From Barnesiella propionica (GTDB lineage Bacteria > Bacteroidota > Bacteroidia > Bacteroidales > Barnesiellaceae), in assembly GCF_025567045.1 (NCBI RefSeq), contig NZ_JAOQJK010000003.1:1-64000 (forward strand): DNA of 64,000 nucleotides. Reading direction: 5' to 3'. Position 1 is the first letter of the stretch. Each line of letters begins with the position of its first letter. The notes under the pieces were generated by a model that saw nothing but the letters and a program-made list of their open reading frames with translations, was not told the DNA's origin and searched no databases. Positions 37,375 through 46,227 of the stretch are shown here, in pieces. The translations under genes were made by a program, and so were the position numbers.

Positions 37375-38685
37375 ATGAGCAAAAGAAACAGGCTCATAGT
37401 GCTATGTTATATAGCGCTATGCAGCCAGAGTCTATATGCCCAGACTCGATTGATGGGCATAGAAGAAATGTTCAGCCTGGCTGACGAAAAAAGTACGAGT
37501 CTCGAGGCGTACAATATCGGTCGGGAGGCCGCGGACGAGGCTTTGAAAGCAGCTAAAGCCCAACGTCTTCCTGAGTTGAATGTATCTGCCTCCGTGAGTT
37601 ATTGGGGTAACGGCGTGTTGTGGGACAGGGATTTCGGCAACGGTATGAAAGTAGATATGCCGCATTTCGGGAACAACTTTGCATTAGAAGCCCAACAAGT
37701 AATTTATACCGGCGGAGCAATCAGCAGCGGTATAAAACAGGCGGAACTGGGGAGGCTGTTGGCGGAACTCGACTGGCAGAAAAACCGGCAGGAGGTTCGG
37801 TTTTTGCTTGCCGGAAATTACCTGAATCTCTACAAACTGGACAATCAGATACAAGTCCTGCAAAAGAATCTTGAACTGACGGAGCAGATATTGGCCGATA
37901 TGATTGTCCGCCGGGAACAGGGTACGGTGCTTAAAAACGACATTACCCGATATGAACTCCAACGTGAACAAATCAAATTACAATTGGCAAAGGTGCAGGA
38001 CAACCGGAAAATCCTCAATCATCAGTTGGTAACAACCCTGCATTTGCCCGAGGGTACGGAGATAATGCCGGACACGACCTTGTTGGAGCAACAATTTGTG
38101 ACTTTGGCCGAAAACGACTGGCAGAAGTTGGCGCAAGATAACAACATCACCTTGCAACAGTCGCAAACAGCGATTCGTATGAACGAGCAGAAAGTGAAGC
38201 AGGAACGGTCGGAACTACTGCCGCATATTTCCCTTGTTGCCGCCGACCATTTGGACGGGCCGATTACCATAGAAGTCCCCGTACTGAACAATAATTTCAA
38301 CTACTGGTATGTCGGGGTCGGAGTGAGTTTCAAGATTTCGTCCCTTTACAAGAACAATCGAAAGGTAAAGGCTGCCCGTGTGAATGTCCGTCGGGCACAG
38401 GAACAATATCAGTTGGCACAGGAACAGGTAGAGAATGCGGTACAAGCAGGTTATACGAATTTTCTGACGGCTTTTACTGATTTACACACACAGGAAAATA
38501 GTGTAAAACTGGCTGATGAGAACTATTCCGTAACCAGTAACCGCTATCAGAACGAGATGGCTTTACTCACGGATATGCTGGATGCAAGCAACATGAAGAT
38601 AAGTGCCGACCTCGGACTTGCGAATGCGCGTATCAATGTGATATACAATTACTATAAAATGAAATACATTACTCACACTTTATAA
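37375..38685 (+). CDS. TolC-family outer-membrane efflux channel
   Basis: 436 residues. Signal peptide (residues 1-22, ending LYAQ). Two outer-membrane-efflux repeats made mostly of long amphipathic helices (about 30-230 and 240-436), with LPELNVSASVSYWG and LLPHISLVAADH marking the equivalent beta-strand segments. It forms the exit duct of a tripartite pump. First gene of a three-gene operon; the EmrA-type adaptor starts 11 bp later. Leucine codon TTG is frequent here compared with flanking genes, suggesting transfer. Confidence 0.92.
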   Translation: MSKRNRLIVLCYIALCSQSLYAQTRLMGIEEMFSLADEKSTSLEAYNIGREAADEALKAAKAQRLPELNVSASVSYWGNGVLWDRDFGNGMKVDMPHFGNNFALEAQQVIYTGGAISSGIKQAELGRLLAELDWQKNRQEVRFLLAGNYLNLYKLDNQIQVLQKNLELTEQILADMIVRREQGTVLKNDITRYELQREQIKLQLAKVQDNRKILNHQLVTTLHLPEGTEIMPDTTLLEQQFVTLAENDWQKLAQDNNITLQQSQTAIRMNEQKVKQERSELLPHISLVAADHLDGPITIEVPVLNNNFNYWYVGVGVSFKISSLYKNNRKVKAARVNVRRAQEQYQLAQEQVENAVQAGYTNFLTAFTDLHTQENSVKLADENYSVTSNRYQNEMALLTDMLDASNMKISADLGLANARINVIYNYYKMKYITHTL

Positions 38686-38696
38686 TTCGTAACATT

Positions 38697-39731
38697 ATGA
38701 CGGCAAGAAAAACAAAAAAGCTGATTCACAATACCGTTATTGTCTGCCTTTTGGCGGGAGGACTGGTTTATGTCTGCTCGCGTTTCATCCATTTGGGAAA
38801 TGTGGAATATACGGACAACGCACAGGTAAAACAACACATCACGCCTATCAACACTCGCGTACAGGGATTCATCAAGAAGATATATTTCGATGAATACCAA
38901 CCGGTACATAAAGGCGATACGCTGCTCGTTATCGAGGATGCGGAGTTCAGTTTGCGTTTGGCTCAAGCCGAAGCCGACCTTGCCAATGCACTTTCGGGAC
39001 AGCAGGCCACTCATGCTGGAATTGCCACGACCCAAAACAATTTGAGTGTGAACGACGCGACCATCGAGGAAGTACGTGTACAAAAGGAGAATGCCGAACG
39101 TGAACTGAACCGCTACAAGAAACTGTTGGACGAAGATGCCGTAACGCAACAGCAATACGACAATGTGCTGACCGCATACGAAGCCATCAAAGCACGTTAT
39201 GAGCAAGTGTCGCGTATGCGCCAATCTACCTTGCTTGCAAAGGACGAGCAGACACACCGGTTAGGACAAAACGAAGCAGGTATACGCCTGGCGGAAGCCG
39301 CTGTGGATTTGGCGCGGTTGAATCTCTCCTATACCGTGATTATCGCCACTTGCGACGGCGTGACCGGGCGTAAGGAAATCCACGAGGGGCAGTTGGTACA
39401 ACCGGGGCAGACGATGGTGGATGTAGTCGATAATGGCGATTTATGGGTGGTTGCCAATTATCGGGAAACACAGCTTCGGAATATCCGGGAAGGGGCGGAA
39501 GTCTCTTTTACCGCTGATGCCGTACCGGGTATTATTTATACCGGCTTCGTAGAGTCTATTTCGGACGCTACCGGAGCTGCCTTTTCTATGATTCCGCAGG
39601 ATAACGCGACAGGGAACTTCGTTAAAGTGGAGCAGCGGGTTCCCGTGCGTATCCGGCTGAAAGAGAATGACACCGAAGCCGTCAGCCGTTTGAGAGCAGG
39701 TTTCAATGTGGAATGTAAGGTAAAATATTGA
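38697..39731 (+). CDS. EmrA/HlyD-type membrane-fusion (periplasmic adaptor) protein
   Basis: 344 residues. One N-terminal membrane helix (about 13-31), a first half-lipoyl strand pair (VQGFIKKIYFDEYQPVHKGDTLLVIED), a long alpha-helical hairpin (about 80-205), the second lipoyl half (ATCDGVTGRKEIHEGQLVQPGQTMVDVV) and a beta-barrel domain. It bridges the MFS pump and the TolC channel. Stop is 2 bp before the MFS start, so the genes are translationally linked. Confidence 0.94.
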   Translation: MTARKTKKLIHNTVIVCLLAGGLVYVCSRFIHLGNVEYTDNAQVKQHITPINTRVQGFIKKIYFDEYQPVHKGDTLLVIEDAEFSLRLAQAEADLANALSGQQATHAGIATTQNNLSVNDATIEEVRVQKENAERELNRYKKLLDEDAVTQQQYDNVLTAYEAIKARYEQVSRMRQSTLLAKDEQTHRLGQNEAGIRLAEAAVDLARLNLSYTVIIATCDGVTGRKEIHEGQLVQPGQTMVDVVDNGDLWVVANYRETQLRNIREGAEVSFTADAVPGIIYTGFVESISDATGAAFSMIPQDNATGNFVKVEQRVPVRIRLKENDTEAVSRLRAGFNVECKVKY

Positions 39732-39733
39732 AT

Positions 39734-41326
39734 ATGGCGGAATCTACACATAAAGTACCTTTTTCGATGCCGATGTTCCGAGGGGGTATTCCCGAAAGGA
39801 TACGGCCGTGGGTGTATATATTCATCGTCCTGACATTCCAGTTTTCGGGAGGTATGTATCTCGGAGCATTGAGCCAGATAATGGGTGAAACCACATTAAT
39901 GCGCGAAGACTTGCTGATGTGTCTTTACGCGAACTTGGCAGGAATGGCGATTTATTTTCCATTGCTGTTCCGCATGAAGTTCCGTTTTACGAACAAGACG
40001 CTGCTGATGGGCGCAGCCACGGGTGTATTACTCTGCAATCTGGTAGCCCCTCACATTACATATCTTCCCCTGTTATGGGCTATATGCTTTATCGAAGGAA
40101 TGTGTAAAATACAGGGAACATTCGAGTGCATGTCAAACATTCAGTTGTGGATGAGTCCGACCCGCGACTTTACGGTATTCTTTCCAGTGCTTCATATTAT
40201 TATCATCGGAAGCATGCAGTTGTCCGATTTGCTTGCGGTCTATTTGATGTATCATTTCCATTGGAGTTACATGCACCTGCTCGTAAGCGGATTCATGATG
40301 GTCGATTTGCTGATTCTGACAACGTGCATACGTCATTTCCGCACATTCAAGAAACTACCGTTGTTCGGTATCGACTGGTTAGGCGGAATCCTTTGGGCGG
40401 TTTTAGCGTTGGAAATTACCTATCTGTTTAATTACGGAGAGTTTTACGACTGGTGGAACAGTCCCGTCATCCGCCAGTTGAGTTGGGTTATCGGGGTTAC
40501 ATTGACAGTCTGCCTATGGCGCATGTTCACAATACGACATCCGTACTTGGAACCGCAAATGTGGACGTACCGCAATTTTTTTCCGGTTCTGATTTTGATT
40601 ACGTTAGTGGAAATGTTTTTTGCCACCGAACATGTATTGGAACACGTATTCCTTAAAGAAGTGATGCACTACGAGGAAATGGTCAGCGTACAGTTGAACG
40701 GGCCTATCCTTGTCGGGGCATTGGCCGGCTGTTTGTTCTCCTACTGGTGGATGCATATTAAGCGTTTCGGTTTCGTGAAGCTGATTGCGATAGGTGTGAC
40801 GGGTATTACTTGTTATTTGATTACGTTTTACTTCACCATATCTGCGGAAATACATCTGTCGCAACTTTATTTCCCAATGATTTGTCGAGGATTTGCATAC
40901 GCTGTGTTAAGCGTGACATGTATGACTTGCATGGAGGAACTTATGGATTTCCGCCACTTTTTTCAGTCATTGGCAGCATTCAATATGCTTCACATGGTGC
41001 TGGGCGGTGTGATTGGCTCGGCAATTTATTCACGTACGCTGGCGTATTATATGCCCGACAATATAGCGCGTTACGGTGCGGCAATAGACCGGATAACTGC
41101 CGGGCGAGACCATATCACCGCCGGCAATGTCACCGGGGAGTTTATGGAACAAATGCAGGAGGTCAGTGTCCGTCAGATTTACGGATGGGCTATTTATGCC
41201 TGCATCTTCCTGCTCCTGCTTTTCCTTTTGCACGATGCGCCTGTGCGCCGGGAGTTCAAGCCAATGCCCAGTTGGAAAAAGGTATGGAAAAATGTTTACA
41301 AGACGGTTGCAGGAAACAACGGATAA
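39734..41326 (+). CDS. EmrB/DHA2-type MFS drug exporter
   Basis: 530 residues from the ATG at 39734; an upstream TTG would overlap the adaptor gene. About 14 hydrophobic segments, as in the DHA2 family. Compared with classical EmrB the helices are rich in aromatic residues and Met/His (LLFRMKFRFTNKTLLM, FHWSYMHLLVSG), as in the divergent Bacteroidetes branch. With the adaptor and TolC it should export a drug, bile acid or fatty acid across both membranes; the substrate is unknown. Downstream there is only an nhaA-like fragment. Confidence 0.88.
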   Translation: MAESTHKVPFSMPMFRGGIPERIRPWVYIFIVLTFQFSGGMYLGALSQIMGETTLMREDLLMCLYANLAGMAIYFPLLFRMKFRFTNKTLLMGAATGVLLCNLVAPHITYLPLLWAICFIEGMCKIQGTFECMSNIQLWMSPTRDFTVFFPVLHIIIIGSMQLSDLLAVYLMYHFHWSYMHLLVSGFMMVDLLILTTCIRHFRTFKKLPLFGIDWLGGILWAVLALEITYLFNYGEFYDWWNSPVIRQLSWVIGVTLTVCLWRMFTIRHPYLEPQMWTYRNFFPVLILITLVEMFFATEHVLEHVFLKEVMHYEEMVSVQLNGPILVGALAGCLFSYWWMHIKRFGFVKLIAIGVTGITCYLITFYFTISAEIHLSQLYFPMICRGFAYAVLSVTCMTCMEELMDFRHFFQSLAAFNMLHMVLGGVIGSAIYSRTLAYYMPDNIARYGAAIDRITAGRDHITAGNVTGEFMEQMQEVSVRQIYGWAIYACIFLLLLFLLHDAPVRREFKPMPSWKKVWKNVYKTVAGNNG

Positions 41327-41344
41327 TTATTTAAGCCGAAAATT

Positions 41345-41505
41345 ATGAGGTTATTTATATAGGGCTGGATTCGCTATCGTCATTCTATGGATAGCAGAAT
41401 CCGCCGATTTATCGAAACTCCTTGGGCGGGAGGAGCGTGTTGCTCTTTTATGTGGCCGTCGCAATGCTGTTGGCCAACCTTCCGAACCGCAAAGTATTAA
41501 CAATT
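41345..41505 (+). pseudogene. Frameshifted N-terminal fragment of an NhaA-like Na+/H+ antiporter
   Basis: Reading from 41345 gives MRLFI then a stop; from the ATG at 41387 the frame gives RRFIETPWAGG, and a one-base shift near 41433 continues as SVLLFYVAVAMLLANLP. Together this is the N-terminal pattern of NhaA (RFIE...GG..LL.....ALL.AN.P). The match then runs into the lptD 3' end at 41514 and nothing of the remaining 300-plus residues is present. So this is a truncated and mutated remnant, probably brought in with the efflux operon. Confidence 0.65.
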
Positions 41506-41513
41506 CCCTTATG

Positions 41514-44279
41514 TCAATACCACTGCAACCTGTCATACGTACTGCTATGCTTATCATACTTAAGATCGCTCAGTAACGATGATTTTACACTGATATGAAA
41601 ATTATACGATTTATAAGGGCCTACCGGGATAAAGCTGGCGCTCATTGTCCAGCAATGCAGGTCGCGGGTTATACCACAATTCATATATGCAATGCGGTTC
41701 GTATCGAAATTATAACTGCTGGAAAAATTAAACGACCAGTTTTTCGTCAGGTTTATATTACCTGAGAAACTCAGATTCTGCGTAATACGCCCTTCATATT
41801 CCCTTTTCTGTTTATTAAATGCCCCGTATCCGTAATTAATGGAGTAATTGATCGAAAGGCTCCAGGGAACATTCCATTTCATATAACCGTCCGAAGAAAA
41901 ATCATCCTTATTCTCTTCTTTTTTATTATTCTGCGGCTCTTCCTCCCCGGCTTGCTGTTCATCTGCAAATTCGGGATTAGACGGTACAGAAGCAGACTGA
42001 TCATCTTTTTTCTTCCGCTTGAAAGTATCGTTATTAAATGTATATGAAAACGATGTTCCCGTCGAACGCAACCGGGCCAAACCTTTCCCGGCCTGTAACC
42101 TCGTTTTATTGATACGGGTTCCCTGGTCGTTATAGGTGTACAAGTCCCAGATTGCACTCAGGTTCAGATTGAAATTCTTGGTCAGTCTCAACAAGATAGA
42201 GGTATTCAGGTCACTCCATTTCAGGGAGTCGGCCGCCATATTGTACGAAGTCGACAAAGATAATTTTTCTATTAATGAGATTCTTCTTTCTCCTGTGGTG
42301 TCTCTATCCGATTTTATCTTCATCTCCAGATTATTATCCAAAGAAAACGAAACCATGCCTTGTTTGCCTTGAGGAGCCGTACCGTATAAATTTCCCGAGA
42401 AAGGAGAATATTTACCCTCAAATATCTGGCCGTCCTTTATATAACTATACCGATGATAAAATCCCCAGCCAGGAGAAGAAAAGTCCGGACGAGCGGTAAA
42501 CGACACCGACGGAGTAAGGACATGGCGTATCATCTTGACTTTGTCCCCGAGAAATTTCATCGGCTGAAAAAAACCGTATATCTTCGTAGACATGCTCACT
42601 CCCGCATTGAAATCATAAACATTATAAAAGCCGTAGGTCGTATCTACGGGAACCAGACGGCTCAAGTTTGGATCATAATTCTGAAGTGTCTTCGATGTGT
42701 ACATACGGTCGTTAAAGCTGATAGTGGGATTGATATTCACATATTTGAATACATTGAATGTAGCTGAAGCCGAAGCCGTATGCCTCATACCGTTTCTCCA
42801 GTCTTTTATCAGGTTGGATTTAAAGAACAAGTCTTGTTTTGTCTGGATCGAATTCTGAAAAAGACCGCTATACGTGAGACGTATTTTTTCATACCAGCGT
42901 TCATTCCCTACCGGATTTTTACGCTTGAACGGATATATCTGGCTCATTGAAATAGTAAGGTTCGGGAACGATACCGCTACGGTAGAGTCCTGGGTACGCT
43001 GGGTGATATTAGCCGTGGTGGAAATGCTGAACGGCGAGTTAGGAAACCGGTAAGTCATATTTACCGATGAACTCTTCGTATTCTCGGTAAAACTATTGCT
43101 GAACTGGCTGTTCAGGTCATTACGGGTATAACCGCTGGTCGTAAAATTCACACTGGCAGAGAAACTCATATTAGGATTCGCTTTAGCATCCTGTGTATGT
43201 GTCCATGCTACCCTGAAGTTTTTTTGTTTCGAATAATCGGGCATACCTTTATCTCCGGTAATCGTAGTGATAAAGCTCAGATTAAAATTACCAGAGTATT
43301 TATATCGTTTTATATATTGCGACTGGGCATTGACACCCCAGGAACCTTTGGTATATATCTCACCCGTTAATGCCAGATCCATATAATCGCTTATGGCAAA
43401 ATAATATCCGCCATCGCGCAAATAAAATCCCCGGGCCATTTCATCACCGAAAGTAGGGACAATGATACCTGACGAATATTTCTGAGTGAACGGAAAAAAA
43501 CCGAACGGAACGGCAAGGGGCAACGGAACATCGGCCAGTACCATGTAAGCCGGTCCGGTAACGATATTCTTTTTAGGCCTTAATTTAGCCTGTGTAAGCT
43601 GCATATAAAAGTGGGGGTGATCGTGGAGGTCACAGGTCGTATAACGTCCGTTCTGCATAAAATATTCGTTATTCTCCATCTTCTTGGTCTTCCCCCCGGT
43701 AAGATAACCTTCGCCCTGCTGGGTAACGATATTGGTAATGAATCCCTTCTTGCTTTTGAAGTTATAACGCATTGTCTTCGATTCATATTCCCCGCTCTTA
43801 TCTTTGAATACAGGGCTGCCCTGCATTTCTCCCACACTGTCGGGACGACCTACGGCATAAACGATGCTACTATCCATGTTCATGGTTATTTCATTTGCCT
43901 GGAGCTCTATATCCTGGTATTTCACCACGCCGTCTCCATACATATAAGCTGTATTTCCACCTGTAAATACGATGGAATCTTTTGCCGAATAATCGACTAC
44001 GGCATCCAAAGGATTTTTCTTTTTTGGAGGAATACTGTCTACCCGTAAGGAATCGGTAATTAAAGAATCTGACCCGGAACGTAAAGTATCCGGCAATAAT
44101 CTTCCGGAAGTCTGGGAAGAGCGAGCTGCCGTACGAACCGTACTATCGGTCATCACCGTCCTGTTTACAGGCTGTTCCATACGGTTAGAATACCGTTTTG
44201 GCTGTGCACTAAGACGCACGAACAGCAAAGAGCAGAACAATGCTAATATGATGATATAGAACTTATTTCCTGACGACAT
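41514..44279 (-). CDS. lptD: Putative LPS-assembly protein LptD
   Basis: 921 residues. A signal peptide (hydrophobic core IIILALFCSLLFVRL, then SAQ) is followed by a Ser/Thr-rich linker, an OstA/LptA-like beta-jellyroll (about 100-240, with DIELQANEITMNMDSS and YMFGDGVV-like repeats), then a large beta-barrel (about 255-921) rich in alternating aromatic strands and ending in an aromatic residue. In known LptD this barrel inserts lipopolysaccharide into the outer leaflet. The barrel has a charged low-complexity insertion near 770-800 (EEEPQNNKKEENKDD). The HD-hydrolase gene ends 82 bp upstream on the same strand. The gene is essential in most Gram-negatives. Confidence 0.88.
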   Translation of the reverse strand: MSSGNKFYIIILALFCSLLFVRLSAQPKRYSNRMEQPVNRTVMTDSTVRTAARSSQTSGRLLPDTLRSGSDSLITDSLRVDSIPPKKKNPLDAVVDYSAKDSIVFTGGNTAYMYGDGVVKYQDIELQANEITMNMDSSIVYAVGRPDSVGEMQGSPVFKDKSGEYESKTMRYNFKSKKGFITNIVTQQGEGYLTGGKTKKMENNEYFMQNGRYTTCDLHDHPHFYMQLTQAKLRPKKNIVTGPAYMVLADVPLPLAVPFGFFPFTQKYSSGIIVPTFGDEMARGFYLRDGGYYFAISDYMDLALTGEIYTKGSWGVNAQSQYIKRYKYSGNFNLSFITTITGDKGMPDYSKQKNFRVAWTHTQDAKANPNMSFSASVNFTTSGYTRNDLNSQFSNSFTENTKSSSVNMTYRFPNSPFSISTTANITQRTQDSTVAVSFPNLTISMSQIYPFKRKNPVGNERWYEKIRLTYSGLFQNSIQTKQDLFFKSNLIKDWRNGMRHTASASATFNVFKYVNINPTISFNDRMYTSKTLQNYDPNLSRLVPVDTTYGFYNVYDFNAGVSMSTKIYGFFQPMKFLGDKVKMIRHVLTPSVSFTARPDFSSPGWGFYHRYSYIKDGQIFEGKYSPFSGNLYGTAPQGKQGMVSFSLDNNLEMKIKSDRDTTGERRISLIEKLSLSTSYNMAADSLKWSDLNTSILLRLTKNFNLNLSAIWDLYTYNDQGTRINKTRLQAGKGLARLRSTGTSFSYTFNNDTFKRKKKDDQSASVPSNPEFADEQQAGEEEPQNNKKEENKDDFSSDGYMKWNVPWSLSINYSINYGYGAFNKQKREYEGRITQNLSFSGNINLTKNWSFNFSSSYNFDTNRIAYMNCGITRDLHCWTMSASFIPVGPYKSYNFHISVKSSLLSDLKYDKHSSTYDRLQWY

Positions 44280-44307
44280 GCATAAACCTGTTATAGGTTA
44301 CAAGCTG

Positions 44308-44315
44308 CAAAATTA
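44308..44315 (-). promoter_or_regulatory. lptD: Possible -7 box for lptD
   Basis: TAATTTTG followed by CAGC on the minus strand, 28 bp before the lptD ATG. No clear -33 box. Confidence 0.4.
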
Positions 44316-44361
44316 CACATTTTCCACAACTAACGGGGGGTTTGACTCTATTTAATATATT

Positions 44362-44913
44362 TTAGAGATGAAACAAACAGCTCCATTCATCAAAACGGGA
44401 CAAAGATTCTGTACCGTACTTTTGTATGCCCGTCCGTATTTTTTCCACTGTTTTCTCCCGGTCGGGATGAGATTTGGAATAAAATTTATCTGCGTAACAT
44501 ATTATTTTTTCTTCTATGCTCTCCGGCAGCATATCACGAGAGGGAATAGGAAGATTCTGGCGTTCTATATCTTCACGGGAAAGACCTGTTCCTGTATGGC
44601 GTTCACAGACCAAAGCATGCCGGGGAAAACCCTCTTTCCTCAATATTTCGGCACCCAGAATACCATGGCATATATAAGGCTCATATCCCCGGCATTCTAT
44701 TTCAGGCGCATCTGTAAGAAAAACGCCCAAATCATGTAATAATGCCGCTTCCTCCACAAACTTCCGGTCGGCTCCGAGTTCAGGATGCGCATCGACTATG
44801 GAAAGCGCTTTATCAGCGACTTTCCGGCTATGGTTCCATACCAAATCATATAAAGGGGTTCCTTTTTTATAATACTTATCGAAAACTGCTTGTGCATCCA
44901 TATATCCGGTCAT
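44362..44913 (-). CDS. HD-domain (HDIG) phosphohydrolase
   Basis: 183 residues. A metal-dependent HD hydrolase: His in WNHSRKVADKA (about residue 28), the HD pair in AALLHDLGVF (60-61), CHGILGAEILRKEGF and VCERHTGTGLSRED supplying further ligands, and a C-terminal ICYADKFYSK Asp. Such small proteins act on nucleotides or as uncharacterised phosphatases; the substrate is not predictable. It carries its own -7 box (44928-44935). Confidence 0.88.
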   Translation of the reverse strand: MTGYMDAQAVFDKYYKKGTPLYDLVWNHSRKVADKALSIVDAHPELGADRKFVEEAALLHDLGVFLTDAPEIECRGYEPYICHGILGAEILRKEGFPRHALVCERHTGTGLSREDIERQNLPIPSRDMLPESIEEKIICYADKFYSKSHPDREKTVEKIRTGIQKYGTESLSRFDEWSCLFHL

Positions 44914-44927
44914 ATATTTATTATTGA

Positions 44928-44935
44928 CAAAGATA
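44928..44935 (-). promoter_or_regulatory. -7 box for the HD hydrolase
   Basis: TATCTTTG on the minus strand, 14 bp before the ATG at 44913. The -33 element is weak. Confidence 0.45.
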
Positions 44936-45033
44936 TAATTTTCACCCGTTTATTCAGAAGATTTTATTACAATTATAACAATAAAATAAGTTCATCCTGA
45001 AAACAAAAATGGTAACGGATTACCCGATTCGCT

Positions 45034-45408
45034 CTATTTTACGATTTCACCGTTCCAGTTCATTATGCCCCGGTCGAGCTCATACACTTTAAAGCCCATA
45101 CGGGAAAGTTTTCGGGCCGCATGCTTACTTCTCGCCCCGCTACGGCAATAAACCGCTACCGGCCTCTTCTTATCGAGCGCAGAAATTTGTTTATCGAAAT
45201 TGATTCCGTTTACATCCACATTAACCGCATTAGGGATATGCCCCGAAGCAAATTCTGCAGGAGTTCGCACATCGACAATCTGGACGGCGGTATCCGCAAC
45301 CGTTCCGGCAAAATCAATATTATTTTGAGATATGAACTTTGCCGGACTCTGTGTACATGCAGTACCTCCCATCAGGCATGCAAGTATCATTGTATAAAAT
45401 CGTCTCAT
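45034..45408 (-). CDS. Exported rhodanese-like protein
   Basis: 124 residues. Hydrophobic N-terminus ending LMGGTACTQ, which could be a lipoprotein signal (Cys18) although the lipobox is weak. Single rhodanese domain: VQIVDVRTPAEFASGHIPNAVNVDV in two parts (DVRTPAEF, GHIPNAVNV) and the active-site loop YCRSGARS with its catalytic Cys. It would carry a persulfide in the periplasm. It overlaps the MarR gene by 4 bp, so the two are coupled, and both lie downstream of a large sulfur-transfer flavoprotein. Confidence 0.9.
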   Translation of the reverse strand: MRRFYTMILACLMGGTACTQSPAKFISQNNIDFAGTVADTAVQIVDVRTPAEFASGHIPNAVNVDVNGINFDKQISALDKKRPVAVYCRSGARSKHAARKLSRMGFKVYELDRGIMNWNGEIVK

Positions 45409-45758
45409 CTTTTCAATAAATCGTTAAGTAATTCCGGTGTTTCTATTTCTTCACATTTAATAGATAAGATCAAATCCCGTCCTTTATCCGTAAGAGAAAA
45501 ATACATCTGGCGTCTGTCCTCCGATCCTATAACACGCTGTACCAGTCCCTTGTTCTCAACTGAACGGATTACCTTCGAAGTATTCGACGAAGTGAGCCCT
45601 AAAAGTTCTCCGATCTCTCCGGACGATAGTGTTACGGACTTACACAATGAACATAACGCCATTCCTTCATTTAAACAAATGCCGTACGTTTTTTCAAATC
45701 TCGATTCAAAGCAAACTACTGCTCGTTGAATGTCACGTATCTTACACAATTTTTCCAT
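45405..45758 (-). CDS. MarR-family transcriptional regulator
   Basis: 117 residues, a compact winged helix-turn-helix: SGEIGELLGLTSSNTSKVIRSVENKGLVQRV (in parts: LGLTSSNTSKVIRSVE as recognition helix) followed by the beta-wing GSEDRRQMYFSLTDKGRDL. Cysteines at about 5, 16, 28, 36 and 39 could sense redox state or sulfur species; several MarR-type regulators do so, but here it is inference. Its 4-bp overlap with the rhodanese gene and closeness to the CoA-disulfide-reductase fusion suggest it controls this sulfur cluster. Confidence 0.9.
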   Translation of the reverse strand: MEKLCKIRDIQRAVVCFESRFEKTYGICLNEGMALCSLCKSVTLSSGEIGELLGLTSSNTSKVIRSVENKGLVQRVIGSEDRRQMYFSLTDKGRDLILSIKCEEIETPELLNDLLKR

Positions 45759-45951
45759 TTTTCTATTCTTATAAACAGCCAGCCGACCGCAGGATTATCC
45801 TATTCTTTTGCCGGACTGAAAAGCATCCGTATTATCTATCCTCACTTTATTATTCCATATAACCTGAAAAGCCATTGCGACATGTAATCCCCGGGAAATA
45901 TGAGAATAATCTTCTGTTCATGCATAACTTATTACCGGTCTTAAATGAAAA

Positions 45952-46227
45952 TCACCGAAACGAAACGCTTCGTACACCTTTTTCTGTACGAAGAGAAAAA
46001 CGTGTCTTTCCGGCAATCGGCATCTCCCGCATAAGAGATAAATAATAAATGAGCCCGGATGCCGGAACCCGACTCTTTAAGACATCCCATAAACTGTCCC
46101 CGATGTTTATTCCTATTTCACTCTGTAAATGCTCATGATAACGTCCGTCCCGATCTTGGGCTTTCAGGATAAAACAACCTTGATCATAACAACTTCGGCC
46201 GGAAAATATTTCCCCATATATAATCAA
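45952..46227 (-). CDS. Unrecognised small protein overlapping the end of the sulfur fusion gene
   Basis: 91 codons starting at a TTG that overlaps the upstream stop as TTGA. The product has no signal peptide, transmembrane helix or known motif (contains YDQGCFILKAQDRDGRYHEH and GLIYYLSLMREMPIAGK). Codon use looks ordinary. It may be a translationally coupled gene or an accidental frame. Confidence 0.3.
   Translation of the reverse strand: MIIYGEIFSGRSCYDQGCFILKAQDRDGRYHEHLQSEIGINIGDSLWDVLKSRVPASGLIYYLSLMREMPIAGKTRFSLRTEKGVRSVSFR

Noticed and set aside
41351-41557. Minus-strand frame of 68 codons after the efflux operon
   Set aside because: It lies opposite the nhaA-like fragment and overlaps the lptD end; the plus-strand reading gives the recognisable NhaA pattern.
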